Assembly: GCA_905235375.1 (NCBI GenBank)
Contig: CAJOLH010000014.1
Coordinates: forward strand, 1 to 53,432
Reading direction: 5' to 3'
Length of the DNA: 53,432 nucleotides
Origin: an uncultured Bacteroidales bacterium
GTDB taxonomy: Bacteria; Bacteroidota; Bacteroidia; Bacteroidales; UBA3663
Every line of letters starts with the position of its first letter. Position 1 is the first letter of the stretch. Positions 44,252 through 52,633 of the stretch are shown piece after piece. A program made the position numbers and the translations under genes. The notes beneath the pieces were generated by a model. That model saw nothing but the letters and a program-made list of their open reading frames with translations, made no database searches and was not told the DNA's origin.

Positions 44252-44719
44252 ATGATGAAGAAAACCACCATAATTGCCTCCATGTTTGCCAGTGCAGTTC
44301 CACCTGTGCTGGCAGGCAATGCCGACGACTTTGCACAGAACGACCCCTTCGGCTGGATGATGACCATCATCGCCATGTCGGTGGTGTTCAGCGCCCTGAT
44401 CATTCTCTTCCTGTGTTTCAAGTACATCTATCCGCTCTTTGCCTTGTGCGGATTGAAGCTGATGAAGTCTTTTCATCGCAAAAAGCAGTTCGAGCAGATC
44501 ACCGACCGTCGTGCCAAGCGCGACATGAAGATTGTCGAGAAATCGTCTGGCAAGGAGGTCGATGACGCTGCACTCGCTGCCGCCATCGGGGTCGCACTCT
44601 TCCTGCATGAGGATGGTATGCACGACCAGGAGTCAAATGTCCTCACCTTGACCTCCACCGACAGCGCATGGACAGGTGCAGGCAACAACCAGAAACGCTC
44701 ACCCATTCGTCGCTTCTAA
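44252..44719 (+). CDS. OadG-like small membrane subunit of a Na+-pump decarboxylase
   Basis: Membrane protein of 155 residues with a signal-like N-terminus (about 3-21) and one strong transmembrane helix (about 35-58, MTIIAMSVVFSALIILFLC). The remaining part is soluble with the pattern DRRAKRDMKI and VDDAALAAAIGVALFLHED, as seen in Bacteroidetes OadG/gamma-type subunits that tether the carboxyltransferase and biotin carrier to the membrane. A second ATG three bases later (44255) is an equal alternative start. Sequence conservation in this family is low, so context carries much of the call. Confidence 0.8.
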   Translation: MMKKTTIIASMFASAVPPVLAGNADDFAQNDPFGWMMTIIAMSVVFSALIILFLCFKYIYPLFALCGLKLMKSFHRKKQFEQITDRRAKRDMKIVEKSSGKEVDDAALAAAIGVALFLHEDGMHDQESNVLTLTSTDSAWTGAGNNQKRSPIRRF

Positions 44720-44740
44720 ATCTTTTGTGAAACTATTTTG

Positions 44741-45181
44741 ATGAAGACCTATAAACTGAAAATCAATGGCAACACCTACGAAGTTGCCATCCAGGACGTC
44801 AACGGACAGAACGTCGAAGTCGAGGTCAATGGCAAGGCTTACTCCGTTGAACTCGACCAGGCTGTTCGTGCCGAACGTCCCAAGCCTGTCATCGCACGTC
44901 CTGCTGCTCCTGCCGCCGCCACTGCTCCCGCTGCTGCCCCTGCATCCAAGCCGCAGGAATCCCATGCTGCGAGTGCCACCAAGTCTCCGCTGCCCGGCAC
45001 CATCCTCAGCATCAACGTCACCGTCGGACAGTCGGTCAAGGCGGGCGATGTGGCTGTTGTCCTCGAAGCCATGAAGATGGAGAACAACATCAACTGCGGT
45101 CGCGATGGCGTCGTCAAGGCCGTTTATGTCCAAAAGGGCGACAATGTCCTCGAAGGCGCTGACCTTCTCCTCGTTGAATAG
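44741..45181 (+). CDS. Biotin carboxyl carrier subunit
   Basis: Protein of 146 residues with a biotinyl domain at about 79-146. The biotinylated residue is Lys112 in the EAMKMEN motif, preceded by the expected PLPGTILSI (84-92). The N-terminal beta part (1-45) and the Ala/Pro-rich flexible linker (about 46-75) match decarboxylase carrier subunits. The chosen start is ATG 44741; an in-frame TTG at 44738 is directly in front but is not needed. It carries CO2 between the carboxyltransferase and the membrane pump. The beta subunit that normally follows is missing here; an LptF/G-type gene begins three bases later. Confidence 0.94.
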   Translation: MKTYKLKINGNTYEVAIQDVNGQNVEVEVNGKAYSVELDQAVRAERPKPVIARPAAPAAATAPAAAPASKPQESHAASATKSPLPGTILSINVTVGQSVKAGDVAVVLEAMKMENNINCGRDGVVKAVYVQKGDNVLEGADLLLVE

Positions 45182-45184
45182 CAA

Positions 45185-46771
45185 ATGAGAATCAAGCGCA
45201 TCTATACGTTCATGCTGCAGACTTTTCTGCCGCTCTTCCTCATGACGTTCTTCATCTGCCTTTTCATTGTGCTGATGCAGTTCCTGTGGCGTTATGTGGG
45301 AGACCTGGTCGGCAAAGGACTGGGCATCGACGTACTTGCGCAACTCTTCTTCTATGCCTCACTCACCTTTGTGCCGATGGCTTTGCCGCTGGGCATTCTG
45401 CTGGCATCATTGATGACGTTTGGCAACCTGGGCGAAAGCCTTGAACTGCTTTCGATGAAGGCCTCTGGCATCTCGCTGCTCAAAATCATGAAACCGCTGA
45501 CGATATTCATGTTTGTGCTTGCCATTGCCACCTTCTTCTTCCAGGATCGCGTGCTCCCGCTTGCCAATACCAAGATGTACTCCATCCTCATTGGCATCAA
45601 GCACACCTCACCCGAGCTTGAGATTCCCGAAGGCGTCTTCTACAAGGAGATCAACAACTACAACATCTACGTTGATCACAAGGACTTCGACACGGGCATT
45701 CTCCACGGTGTCACCATCTACATCTTCGACGGCTCCAACATCGAGGATGCCACCGTCACCGTGGCCGACAGTGCCAAAATATCCATGGCTGAGACAGGCA
45801 AGCACCTGAAGCTCACCCTATGGAGCGGCCAGCAGGTGGGCACCTTCAAGCAGGGAACGGGCAACAGCTACCAGCAGCAGCAAAAGCACCCCAAGTATCG
45901 TCGCGAATCGTTCAGCGAAAAGGAAGTTTACATACCCTACGACAATGGGTTTGACACCGACGAAGAGTCAATCTCCGACCGCCATGTCGGCAAGAACCTG
46001 GCTCAGCTTTCCCATTCGGTCGATTCCCTCAACCAGCGCATCGATTCCATCAACTACGGCTATGGCAAGAAGCTGGTCAGCAGCATCTACTATACCGGCG
46101 TCCGCCAGCAGGTACGCGACGATACGCTCTACTTCGCCGAGAAGACCGAGAAGCCGCAGAAGATGGTCATCGACCTCGACAGCATCTATGCTTCGCTTAC
46201 CCCCGGACAGATGGAGAAGCTCACCGACAAGGCCATCAGCCGTGCCAAGAACGTCATCCAGACCTTTGCCATCCAGCGTGAGATGCAGACGTTCGAACAG
46301 AAGAACGTCAACTATCACTCCATCGAGATGCATCGCAAGTTCACCCTCTCCGTAGCATGTCTGTTGTTCTTCTTCATCGGGGCTCCACTGGGTGCCATCA
46401 TCCGAAAGGGTGGCATGGGCATCCCAATCATCACGGGTGTCATCTTCTTCATCTTCTACTATGTCATCGACAATACGGGCTATAAAGCGGCCAAGAATGG
46501 CGTAATGCTGCCATGGTTCGGCATCTGGCTTTCGTCCATGGTCCTTGCTCCTATCGGCATCTGGCTGACGTGGCGCGCTGTCAATGATTCGCCACTCTTC
46601 GACTGGGACACCTACAAGATCCGATTCTCCCAGCTCATGCGCCGACTGATGCGCCGCAGCCGCCCCCTACTGGAGTTGGCCAAGAGGCAACGCGGACAAC
46701 GAAGCAATCACAGTGCGTTCTTCGGCCGCAGGCTTCGCAGACGATATAATCCCTCAAATCCATTCTCATGA
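45185..46771 (+). CDS. LptF/LptG (YjgP/YjgQ)-family permease
   Basis: Inner-membrane protein of 528 residues, a permease half of the LptB2FG lipopolysaccharide exporter that extracts LPS from the inner membrane. Three N-terminal transmembrane segments (about 10-35, 50-80 and 100-120), a large periplasmic beta-jellyroll-like domain (about 125-370), then three C-terminal segments (about 385-480) with FFFIGAPLGAIIRKGG, a family signature. The C-terminus is a basic tail rich in Arg. It starts three bases after the biotin carrier stop and overlaps the next small ORF by four bases (ATGA), so the genes are probably co-transcribed. F versus G cannot be assigned. Confidence 0.92.
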   Translation: MRIKRIYTFMLQTFLPLFLMTFFICLFIVLMQFLWRYVGDLVGKGLGIDVLAQLFFYASLTFVPMALPLGILLASLMTFGNLGESLELLSMKASGISLLKIMKPLTIFMFVLAIATFFFQDRVLPLANTKMYSILIGIKHTSPELEIPEGVFYKEINNYNIYVDHKDFDTGILHGVTIYIFDGSNIEDATVTVADSAKISMAETGKHLKLTLWSGQQVGTFKQGTGNSYQQQQKHPKYRRESFSEKEVYIPYDNGFDTDEESISDRHVGKNLAQLSHSVDSLNQRIDSINYGYGKKLVSSIYYTGVRQQVRDDTLYFAEKTEKPQKMVIDLDSIYASLTPGQMEKLTDKAISRAKNVIQTFAIQREMQTFEQKNVNYHSIEMHRKFTLSVACLLFFFIGAPLGAIIRKGGMGIPIITGVIFFIFYYVIDNTGYKAAKNGVMLPWFGIWLSSMVLAPIGIWLTWRAVNDSPLFDWDTYKIRFSQLMRRLMRRSRPLLELAKRQRGQRSNHSAFFGRRLRRRYNPSNPFS

Positions 46772-46911
46772 ACCGATTTGTCCCGCTTTTCACATCATCC
46801 GCCATTGTCCTCTTCTCAGGCACTGCAATGGCCCAGCAGACGTCCGAACAACTCGGTCGTGCTTCCCATGGCATCCAAATCCGTAACAGACAGAAATTCA
46901 TCGAAGAATAA
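46768..46911 (+). CDS. Small secreted peptide, 47 aa, unknown
   Basis: A 47-codon ORF starts at ATG 46768, overlapping the LptF/G stop as ATGA, and ends with TAA at 46909-46911. The peptide begins MNRFVPLFTSSAIVLFSGTA and has a convincing signal sequence with a likely cleavage site AMA|QQ near residue 22, leaving a mature peptide of about 25 residues, polar and basic (LGRASHGIQIRNRQKFIEE at its end). The stop-start overlap argues for translational coupling and a real gene. I do not recognise the family. It may be an envelope micro-protein, though a fragment of a longer ancestral gene cannot be excluded. Confidence 0.6.
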   Translation: MNRFVPLFTSSAIVLFSGTAMAQQTSEQLGRASHGIQIRNRQKFIEE

Positions 46912-46950
46912 GACCATTTTCAAAAGAAACTAAAGCTAAAAGGTATTTGT

Positions 46951-48150
46951 ATGGAAAATTTATCAGCACGCCTCTGTGCACTCTCGCCTTCGGCAACGTT
47001 GGCGATGTCACAGAAGAGTCAGGAACTCAAGAATCAGGGGCTCGACATCATCAACCTGTCGGTCGGCGAACCTGACTTCTTTACTCCCGACCATATCAAG
47101 GCTGCAGCTAAAAAGGCTGTAGATGACAACTTCTCGTTCTACACTGCGGTACCGGGCTATATGTCCCTCCGCGAAGCTATCAGCCGCAAGCTCAAGAATG
47201 AGAACGGCGTAGATTTCTCTCCGGCACAGATTGTCGTAGGCAATGGTGCCAAGCAGGAGATCTGCAATGTCATACTATCGATTGTTGACAAGGGCGACGA
47301 GGTAATCATCCCCACCCCCGCATGGGTGAGCTACTTCGAAATGGTGAAACTGGCAGAAGGCGTCAATGTGCCTTTCCATTGCAGCCAGGAGCAGGACTTC
47401 AAGATTCTGCCCCACCAGCTCGAAAGCCTCATCACTCCACGCACCAAGGCATTCCTCTTCTGCTCACCCTCCAACCCCACAGGTGCCATCTACACCAAGG
47501 AGGAACTGGCAGCTCTTGTCGAGGTGCTTGCCAAGCATCCGAAGATCATCGTCATTGCCGACGAGATTTACGAACATATCTCCTACTGCGGACAACCCAC
47601 ATCCATCGCTTCCTTTGCGGAGATGAAGGATCGCGTGGTCATCATCAACGGCGTGTCGAAGGCATACGCCATGACAGGCTGGCGTATCGGCTTCTGTGCT
47701 GCTCCTGCCTATATCGCCAAGGCTGTCAGCAAGCTCCAGAGCCAATACACCTCCGGCTGTTCGAGCATTGCGCAAAAGGCTGCCGAAGCTGCCTACAACG
47801 GCCCGCAGGATTGTGTCGAACAGATGCGTCAGGAGTTCGAGCGCCGTCGTGACCTGATCTGCTCGATGGTGAACGACATCCCCGGCTTCCGTCTCGACAA
47901 GAAGCCCAGCGGTGCCTTCTACATCTTCCCCGATGTCAGCGCCCTCTTCGGTAAGCAGACACCCGATGGCAAGGTAATTGCCAATGCCGACGACGTAGCC
48001 ATGTACCTGCTCGAAACCGGTCATGTAGCGGGTGTGAGCGGCGAAGCCTTTGGCGATCCCTCCTGCATCCGTTTCAGCTATGCCACGTCGCAAGCCACAA
48101 TCTCCGAGGCCATGCGCCGCGTCAAGGAGGCAGTAACAAAGTTACGTTAA
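46951..48150 (+). CDS. PLP-dependent class I aminotransferase (aspartate aminotransferase type)
   Basis: Cytoplasmic fold-type I aminotransferase of 399 residues, close to the Igamma/Ib AspC-like group that moves the amino group between aspartate and 2-oxoglutarate. Residues include NLSVGEPDF (35-43), the PLP-contacting FCSPSNPTGAIYT and VIADEIYEH, the Schiff-base Lys237 in NGVSKAYAMTGWRIG, and the C-terminal carboxylate Arg in CIRFSYATS. All key positions are present. It begins 39 nt after the mini-ORF; I see no strong promoter. Substrate could also include other amino acids. Confidence 0.93.
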   Translation: MENLSARLCALSPSATLAMSQKSQELKNQGLDIINLSVGEPDFFTPDHIKAAAKKAVDDNFSFYTAVPGYMSLREAISRKLKNENGVDFSPAQIVVGNGAKQEICNVILSIVDKGDEVIIPTPAWVSYFEMVKLAEGVNVPFHCSQEQDFKILPHQLESLITPRTKAFLFCSPSNPTGAIYTKEELAALVEVLAKHPKIIVIADEIYEHISYCGQPTSIASFAEMKDRVVIINGVSKAYAMTGWRIGFCAAPAYIAKAVSKLQSQYTSGCSSIAQKAAEAAYNGPQDCVEQMRQEFERRRDLICSMVNDIPGFRLDKKPSGAFYIFPDVSALFGKQTPDGKVIANADDVAMYLLETGHVAGVSGEAFGDPSCIRFSYATSQATISEAMRRVKEAVTKLR

Positions 48151-48154
48151 TCAA

Positions 48155-48173
48155 GTTTCGCATTTAGCGAAAC
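48155..48173 (+). terminator. Weak terminator-like hairpin after the aminotransferase
   Basis: GTTTCGC (48155-48161) and GCGAAAC (48167-48173) form a 7-bp stem with loop ATTTA. There is no T tract, so activity is uncertain. Confidence 0.4.
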
Positions 48174-48207
48174 CATACTGTAGTTATCAGTAGTAAATTT
48201 CGAAAGG

Positions 48208-48350
48208 CAAAGGTATCGTCCCGTGGTTCCCTTCTACCCTCAAAGGTATCGTCCCGTGGTACCCTTTTACTACCCGTGGTACTCTTTTACTCCCGAAGGT
48301 ATCGTCCCCAAATATCCCTTAATATCCCCAAATATCCCTTAATATCCCCA
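48208..48350. repeat. Composite repeat: AAGGTATCGTCCC units plus ATCCCTTAATATCCCC units
   Basis: Two 33-bp units (CAAAGGTATCGTCCCGTGGT then CCCTT[CT]TAC) begin at 48208 and 48241. Then comes a shortened CCCGTGGTACTC copy and a third GAAGGTATCGTCCC at 48294. This passes into alternating AATATCCCTT and AATATCCCC words up to 48350, two bases before the PBP start. The block CGAAGGTATCGTCCC followed by such words is the reverse complement of 441-470. It occupies the whole leader of the PBP gene. Confidence 0.9.
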
Positions 48351-48353
48351 TAA

Positions 48354-50714
48354 ATGTTCAAATTCACCAAATACGTTTGCCTGGCACTGTGGAGCCTCTT
48401 CATCCTCGGCCTTCTGGTCGGAGGAGGTGTCATTTGGGCCATCTCAAACGGTTACATTGGCGAGATGCCATCCATCGAGGAACTTGAAAATCCTCAGAGC
48501 AAGTACGCCACCATCGTCTATTCAGCCGACTCCGTCGAGCTGGGGCGCTTCAGTCGTGCCAAGGAGAATCGTGTCTTCATCAACTACAACGAGTTGTCAC
48601 CCAACCTGATCAATGCGCTCGTAGCTACCGAAGACGCCCGTTTCCTCGACCATTCCGGCATCGACATCAAGGCTCTGTTCCGTGCAGCCTTCAAGACGGT
48701 TCTGCTCCACCAGCGTTCGGCAGGTGGCGGCTCCACCATCACCCAACAGCTCGCCAAGCAGGTCTATACCAAGGAGGTGGCTTCGAACATCTGGGAGCGT
48801 GCCATGCAGAAGCCCATCGAATGGGTCATTGCCGTCAAGCTCGAAAAGCTCTACACCAAGGAGGAGATCATCAACATGTATCTCAACCATTTCGACTTCT
48901 GCTACAATGCCGTAGGCATCCGTTCGGCAGCACGCATCTACTTCGACAAGCTCCCCTCCGAGCTCGACGTCGAGCAGTCGGCCATGCTTGTGGGTATGCT
49001 GCAGAACCCCTCGCTCTACAATCCCGTCCGTCGTCCTGAGAAGACAAAGAACCGCCGCACCATCGTGCTCCAGCAGATGCTCAAGACCGGCTATCTCACC
49101 GAAGTCGAGTACAACGACTACAAGGAGCGTCCCCTCCTGCCACAAACCGATGACAAAGGCAACTACAAGCTGGCCCACTCGGCTGACCACAAGGAAGGCA
49201 TGGCTCCCTATCTGCGCGAATATCTGCGCAAGATCATGCGTGCAAGCAAACCCAACCGCTCACGCTATGCGTCGTGGCAGGACCAGCAGTATTACGACGA
49301 CTCCCTCGCTTGGGAGACCAATCCTCTCTATGGCTGGTGCAACAAGAACAAGAAACCCGATGGCTCGTACTACGACCTTACCACCGATGGTCTTCGCATC
49401 TACACCAGCATCAACTCCCACATGCAGCAGTATGCCGAGGAAGCGCTTGTCGAACATCTGCGCGACTATCTGCAGCCCGCCTTCAACAAGGAGAAGCTGA
49501 ATCAGCCCAATGCACCCTACAGCCGCCGGCTCACCGACGACGACGTGACGAACTCCTTGCGTCGTGCCATGAGGCAGTCCGAGCGTTACACCACCATGAA
49601 GTCCAAAGGCTATTCGACCGAAGAGATCGAGAAGGCTTTCCAGAAGCCCATCGACATGAAGCTGTTCTCATGGGAAGGCGAGATAGACACCATCATGAGT
49701 CCCTGGGACTCGCTGCGCTGGCAGAAGCAGTACCTGCGTGCCGGCTTCCTGTGCATGGATACGCTGGGCTATGTCAAGGCCTACGTAGGTGGTCCCGACT
49801 TCGCCTTCTTCCAGTACGACATGGTGACGGCAGGCCGTCGTCAGGTGGGTTCCACCATCAAGCCCCTGCTCTATACGCTCGCGATGGAAGAGGGTCGCAC
49901 GCCCTGCGACCAGGAACTCAACACCCAGCCCGTGCTCTACGATGCCATCGGACGTCCCTGGACGCCCCGCGATGGCGGCAAGCAGCGCATTGGCGAGATG
50001 GTCACCCTGCAATGGGGACTGATGAGGTCAAACAACTGGATTTCCGCCCGCGTCATGAGCCGCATGACGCCCGAACGCTTCGTCGATTTCCTCCACTCCG
50101 CTGGCGTGCGCAACCGTCTTGATCCGGTGCTCTCGCTCTGTCTGGGCTCTTGCGACATTTCCGTCGAGGAGATGGTCACCGCCTACTCCGGCTTCCCCGG
50201 CCACGGCATGAACAGCCAGCCCCTCTACGTCGTTTCCATCTGCGACAACTCCGGCATGGAGCTGACCCACTTCACCCCGGTCCGCAAGGAGGTCTTCTCA
50301 GCCGAAGCCTACTACAAGATGCTACCCATCCTCCGCGACGTGGTTGACTACGGCACAGGTGCCCGCATCCGCAACCGTTACGGCATCACCGCTCCCATGG
50401 GCGGCAAGACCGGCACCACCAACGACAACTCCGATGGCTGGTTCATGGCATTCACGCCCGGACTCATCGCCGGCACCTGGGTGGGTGGCGAAGAACGAAC
50501 CATTCACTTCGACCGCACGTCCGAGGGACAAGGTGCATCGATGGCTCTGCCCATTTGGGCAATGTTCATCAAACGCGTGCTCGCCGATCCCACCCTCCCC
50601 TATTCATCGTCCGATACGTTCTTTTATCCCACGGGCTACGACCCATGCAACATCGAAGGGGCTTACGAACATGTGGAGGAGGCTACAGAGTCCGACAACA
50701 GTTTCTTCGACTAA
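48354..50714 (+). CDS. Bifunctional penicillin-binding protein 1A-type
   Basis: Inner-membrane class A PBP of 786 residues that polymerises lipid II and cross-links peptidoglycan in the periplasm. One N-terminal TM helix (about 8-32). GT51 glycosyltransferase domain about 60-245 with catalytic Glu93 in ATEDARFLDH and GGGSTITQQLAKQ (124-136). Transpeptidase domain about 460-740 with the active Ser500 in GSTIKPL (S500, K503), the SxN-like MRSNNW segment and the GKTGTTND motif. The C-terminus ends in a Glu/Asp-rich tail. The start codon follows the repeat tract directly, with no recognisable Shine-Dalgarno. Confidence 0.95.
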   Translation: MFKFTKYVCLALWSLFILGLLVGGGVIWAISNGYIGEMPSIEELENPQSKYATIVYSADSVELGRFSRAKENRVFINYNELSPNLINALVATEDARFLDHSGIDIKALFRAAFKTVLLHQRSAGGGSTITQQLAKQVYTKEVASNIWERAMQKPIEWVIAVKLEKLYTKEEIINMYLNHFDFCYNAVGIRSAARIYFDKLPSELDVEQSAMLVGMLQNPSLYNPVRRPEKTKNRRTIVLQQMLKTGYLTEVEYNDYKERPLLPQTDDKGNYKLAHSADHKEGMAPYLREYLRKIMRASKPNRSRYASWQDQQYYDDSLAWETNPLYGWCNKNKKPDGSYYDLTTDGLRIYTSINSHMQQYAEEALVEHLRDYLQPAFNKEKLNQPNAPYSRRLTDDDVTNSLRRAMRQSERYTTMKSKGYSTEEIEKAFQKPIDMKLFSWEGEIDTIMSPWDSLRWQKQYLRAGFLCMDTLGYVKAYVGGPDFAFFQYDMVTAGRRQVGSTIKPLLYTLAMEEGRTPCDQELNTQPVLYDAIGRPWTPRDGGKQRIGEMVTLQWGLMRSNNWISARVMSRMTPERFVDFLHSAGVRNRLDPVLSLCLGSCDISVEEMVTAYSGFPGHGMNSQPLYVVSICDNSGMELTHFTPVRKEVFSAEAYYKMLPILRDVVDYGTGARIRNRYGITAPMGGKTGTTNDNSDGWFMAFTPGLIAGTWVGGEERTIHFDRTSEGQGASMALPIWAMFIKRVLADPTLPYSSSDTFFYPTGYDPCNIEGAYEHVEEATESDNSFFD

Positions 50715-50750
50715 CTCCCGCTAACTCCTGTTAACTCCCGTTAACTCCTA
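50711..50750. repeat. 10-bp tandem repeat, four units
   Basis: Four consecutive decamers of the form [CT]TAACTCC[CT][GA] occupy 50711-50750, the first overlapping the PBP stop codon (50712-50714). It is another intergenic short-unit repeat, of unknown role. The remaining 39 nt to the aquaporin ATG show nothing clear. Confidence 0.85.
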
Positions 50751-50789
50751 TTTATCAACATTATTAACCCTTAATCAACAATCTGCTCT

Positions 50790-51464
50790 ATGAAAAAGTA
50801 CTTTGCAGAACTGGTCGGCACCTTCGTGCTTACCCTTCTTGGCTGCGGCACCGCTGTCAGCCTCAATTGCGGCATCGACACTGCTTCCGTTGTAGGCACT
50901 GCCCTTGCATTTGGCCTTGCTGTCGTAGCCATGGCTTACACCATCGGCGGCATCTCTGGCTGCCACATCAATCCAGCCATCACCCTTGGCTGCCTCATCT
51001 CTGGCCGTATCTCTGGCAAGGATGCCTGCGGTTACATGATCTTCCAGGTTATCGGTGCCATCCTCGCATCCTGCGTTCTTTATCTCCTTGTTTCCACCTC
51101 TCCCGAACTCGCTCTGGGCACCAAGACGGGCGCCAACGCTTGCGCTGGCACAGTCACCAACGGCCTCATTGCCGAAATCGTGCTGACCTGCCTATTCGTG
51201 CTGGTGGTTCTCGGAACGACTGATGCCAAGAAGGGCGCTGGCAACTTTGCCGGCCTCGCCATCGGCCTCTCCCTCGTGCTCATCCACCTCGTAGGCATCC
51301 ACTACACCGGCACCTCTGTGAACCCCGCTCGCTCCATCGGTCCTGCTCTCTTCGAGGGTGGCAAGGCACTCAGCCAGCTCTGGGTATTCATCGTTGGTCC
51401 ATTCGTAGGTGGCGCTTGCGCTGCTTTCATCTGGAAGCTCATCGGCTCTGACGACGACAAGTAA
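50790..51464 (+). CDS. aqpZ: Aquaporin (MIP family)
   Basis: Inner-membrane channel of 224 residues for water, possibly small solutes. Six transmembrane helices and two half-helices carry the paired NPA motifs at 61-63 (SGCHINPAITLG) and 178-180 (TSVNPARSIGPAL). The selectivity-filter region has His, Gly and Arg181 as in AqpZ rather than the Gly/Arg/Phe-Trp pattern of glycerol facilitators, so water is favoured. Length and topology are normal. A hairpin 17 nt after the stop probably ends the transcript. Confidence 0.94.
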   Translation: MKKYFAELVGTFVLTLLGCGTAVSLNCGIDTASVVGTALAFGLAVVAMAYTIGGISGCHINPAITLGCLISGRISGKDACGYMIFQVIGAILASCVLYLLVSTSPELALGTKTGANACAGTVTNGLIAEIVLTCLFVLVVLGTTDAKKGAGNFAGLAIGLSLVLIHLVGIHYTGTSVNPARSIGPALFEGGKALSQLWVFIVGPFVGGACAAFIWKLIGSDDDK

Positions 51465-51480
51465 TTCATTTCAATAACCT

Positions 51481-51507
51481 TGCCCTGCCACATCGGTTGG
51501 CAGGGCA
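51481..51507 (+). terminator. Terminator-like hairpin directly before the ATPase-CYTH gene
   Basis: TGCCCTGCCA (51481-51490) pairs with TGGCAGGGCA (51498-51507), a perfect 10-bp stem with a seven-base loop, followed by TTTCC. It lies after the aquaporin stop and only 11 nt ahead of the next ATG, so it may be a terminator, an attenuator, or both. Confidence 0.7.
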
Positions 51508-51518
51508 TTTCCTTACCT

Positions 51519-52628
51519 ATGAAGAAAGATATCAAGCAGATTGTCCTCACAGGAGGACCCTGTGCAGGCAAGACAACCGCACTGGTACGCATCAACGAGT
51601 ATTTGTCCAATCTCGGCTACAAGGTTTTCGTTGTACCCGAAATTCCCACCATGGTCACCGCATCGGGGTGGAGTTACCTGACCAATAACCACGACTTCTA
51701 TTACGAAGGCGAGAAGATCATCCTCGAACTCCAGCTGGAGATGGAGGACAAGATGCGACGCCTTGCCGAGACGTGTACCGAACCCTGTGTCATCGTCTGC
51801 GACCGAGGTGCCCTTGATATCTCAGCCTACATCTCGCCCGAGATGTACGACGAACTCTGTGCCGCCTGCCACACCAATGCCGAGGAGCTGCGCCATGGTG
51901 GACGCTACGATGCCGTGCTCCACCTCGTTTCGGCAGCCGATGGTGCAGAGAGTTTCTACACCACCGCCAACAACGCCTCCCGCTATGAGAAGGCCGACGA
52001 AGCGGGACTGCGTCTTGCCCGCCAGCTCGACAAGAAGGTCATTCAGGCCTGGACGGGTCATCCCCATCTGCGCGTCATCGACAACCGCAAGGACTTCGAG
52101 CAGAAGCTCAATCGCGTGCTCTACGAAATCAACTCCGTGCTCGGCTTGCCACAGGCCATTGTCGAAGAGCGCAAGTACATCGTCGAACTCATCGGCGAAC
52201 TGCCCAACGACTGCATCGAGAGCTACATCCAGCAGACCTATCTCTCCAGCGAGCCCGGCTCCGAAGTGCGCATCCGTCGCCGCGTCACGGGCAACCACAC
52301 CGTCAACATTCACACCACACGCCGCCGCATCTCCTCCAACGAGGAAGTCGTCACCGAGCGCCAGGTGTCCAATGCCCTTTACGAGACGCTCCTGCTGCAG
52401 GCCGATCCCTATCGCCACACCATCAGCAAGCGTCGCAAGAGCTTCATCGCGGGCGGTCAGTTCTTCGAACTCGATGCCTACGAGGCACCACACGAGGGTC
52501 TGATGATTCTCGAAACCAAAGGCATCGCCTCTCACGCCGACCTCCGTCTGCCCCCATTCCTCCGCATCGTCAAGGACATCACCGGCGACTTCGACTACTA
52601 CAACTACAATCTGGCTTTGCGCAAGTAA
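51519..52628 (+). CDS. P-loop ATPase fused to a CYTH/triphosphate-tunnel domain
   Basis: Cytoplasmic protein of 369 residues with two domains. The N-terminal AAA-type P-loop NTPase (about 1-185) has the Walker A GGPCAGKTT (12-20) and a CDRGALDISAY segment that resembles a Walker B/nucleoside kinase lid. The C-terminal part (about 200-369) starts with EERKYIVELIG and contains EVRIRRRV and ISKRRKSF, the charged pattern of the CYTH fold, which binds triphosphates in a tunnel. The start is ATG 51519; the frame open to 51480 crosses the hairpin. Fusions like this exist in animals (TTD14) and bacteria, with poorly known function; GTP or phospholipid binding has been described for the animal form. 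It is six bases from the reductase gene. Confidence 0.85.
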   Translation: MKKDIKQIVLTGGPCAGKTTALVRINEYLSNLGYKVFVVPEIPTMVTASGWSYLTNNHDFYYEGEKIILELQLEMEDKMRRLAETCTEPCVIVCDRGALDISAYISPEMYDELCAACHTNAEELRHGGRYDAVLHLVSAADGAESFYTTANNASRYEKADEAGLRLARQLDKKVIQAWTGHPHLRVIDNRKDFEQKLNRVLYEINSVLGLPQAIVEERKYIVELIGELPNDCIESYIQQTYLSSEPGSEVRIRRRVTGNHTVNIHTTRRRISSNEEVVTERQVSNALYETLLLQADPYRHTISKRRKSFIAGGQFFELDAYEAPHEGLMILETKGIASHADLRLPPFLRIVKDITGDFDYYNYNLALRK

Positions 52629-52633
52629 GAAAA

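Noticed and set aside
43154..44623. 489-codon minus-strand frame opposite the carboxyltransferase
   Set aside because: It is a GC-rich antisense shadow spanning two real genes, with no family features.
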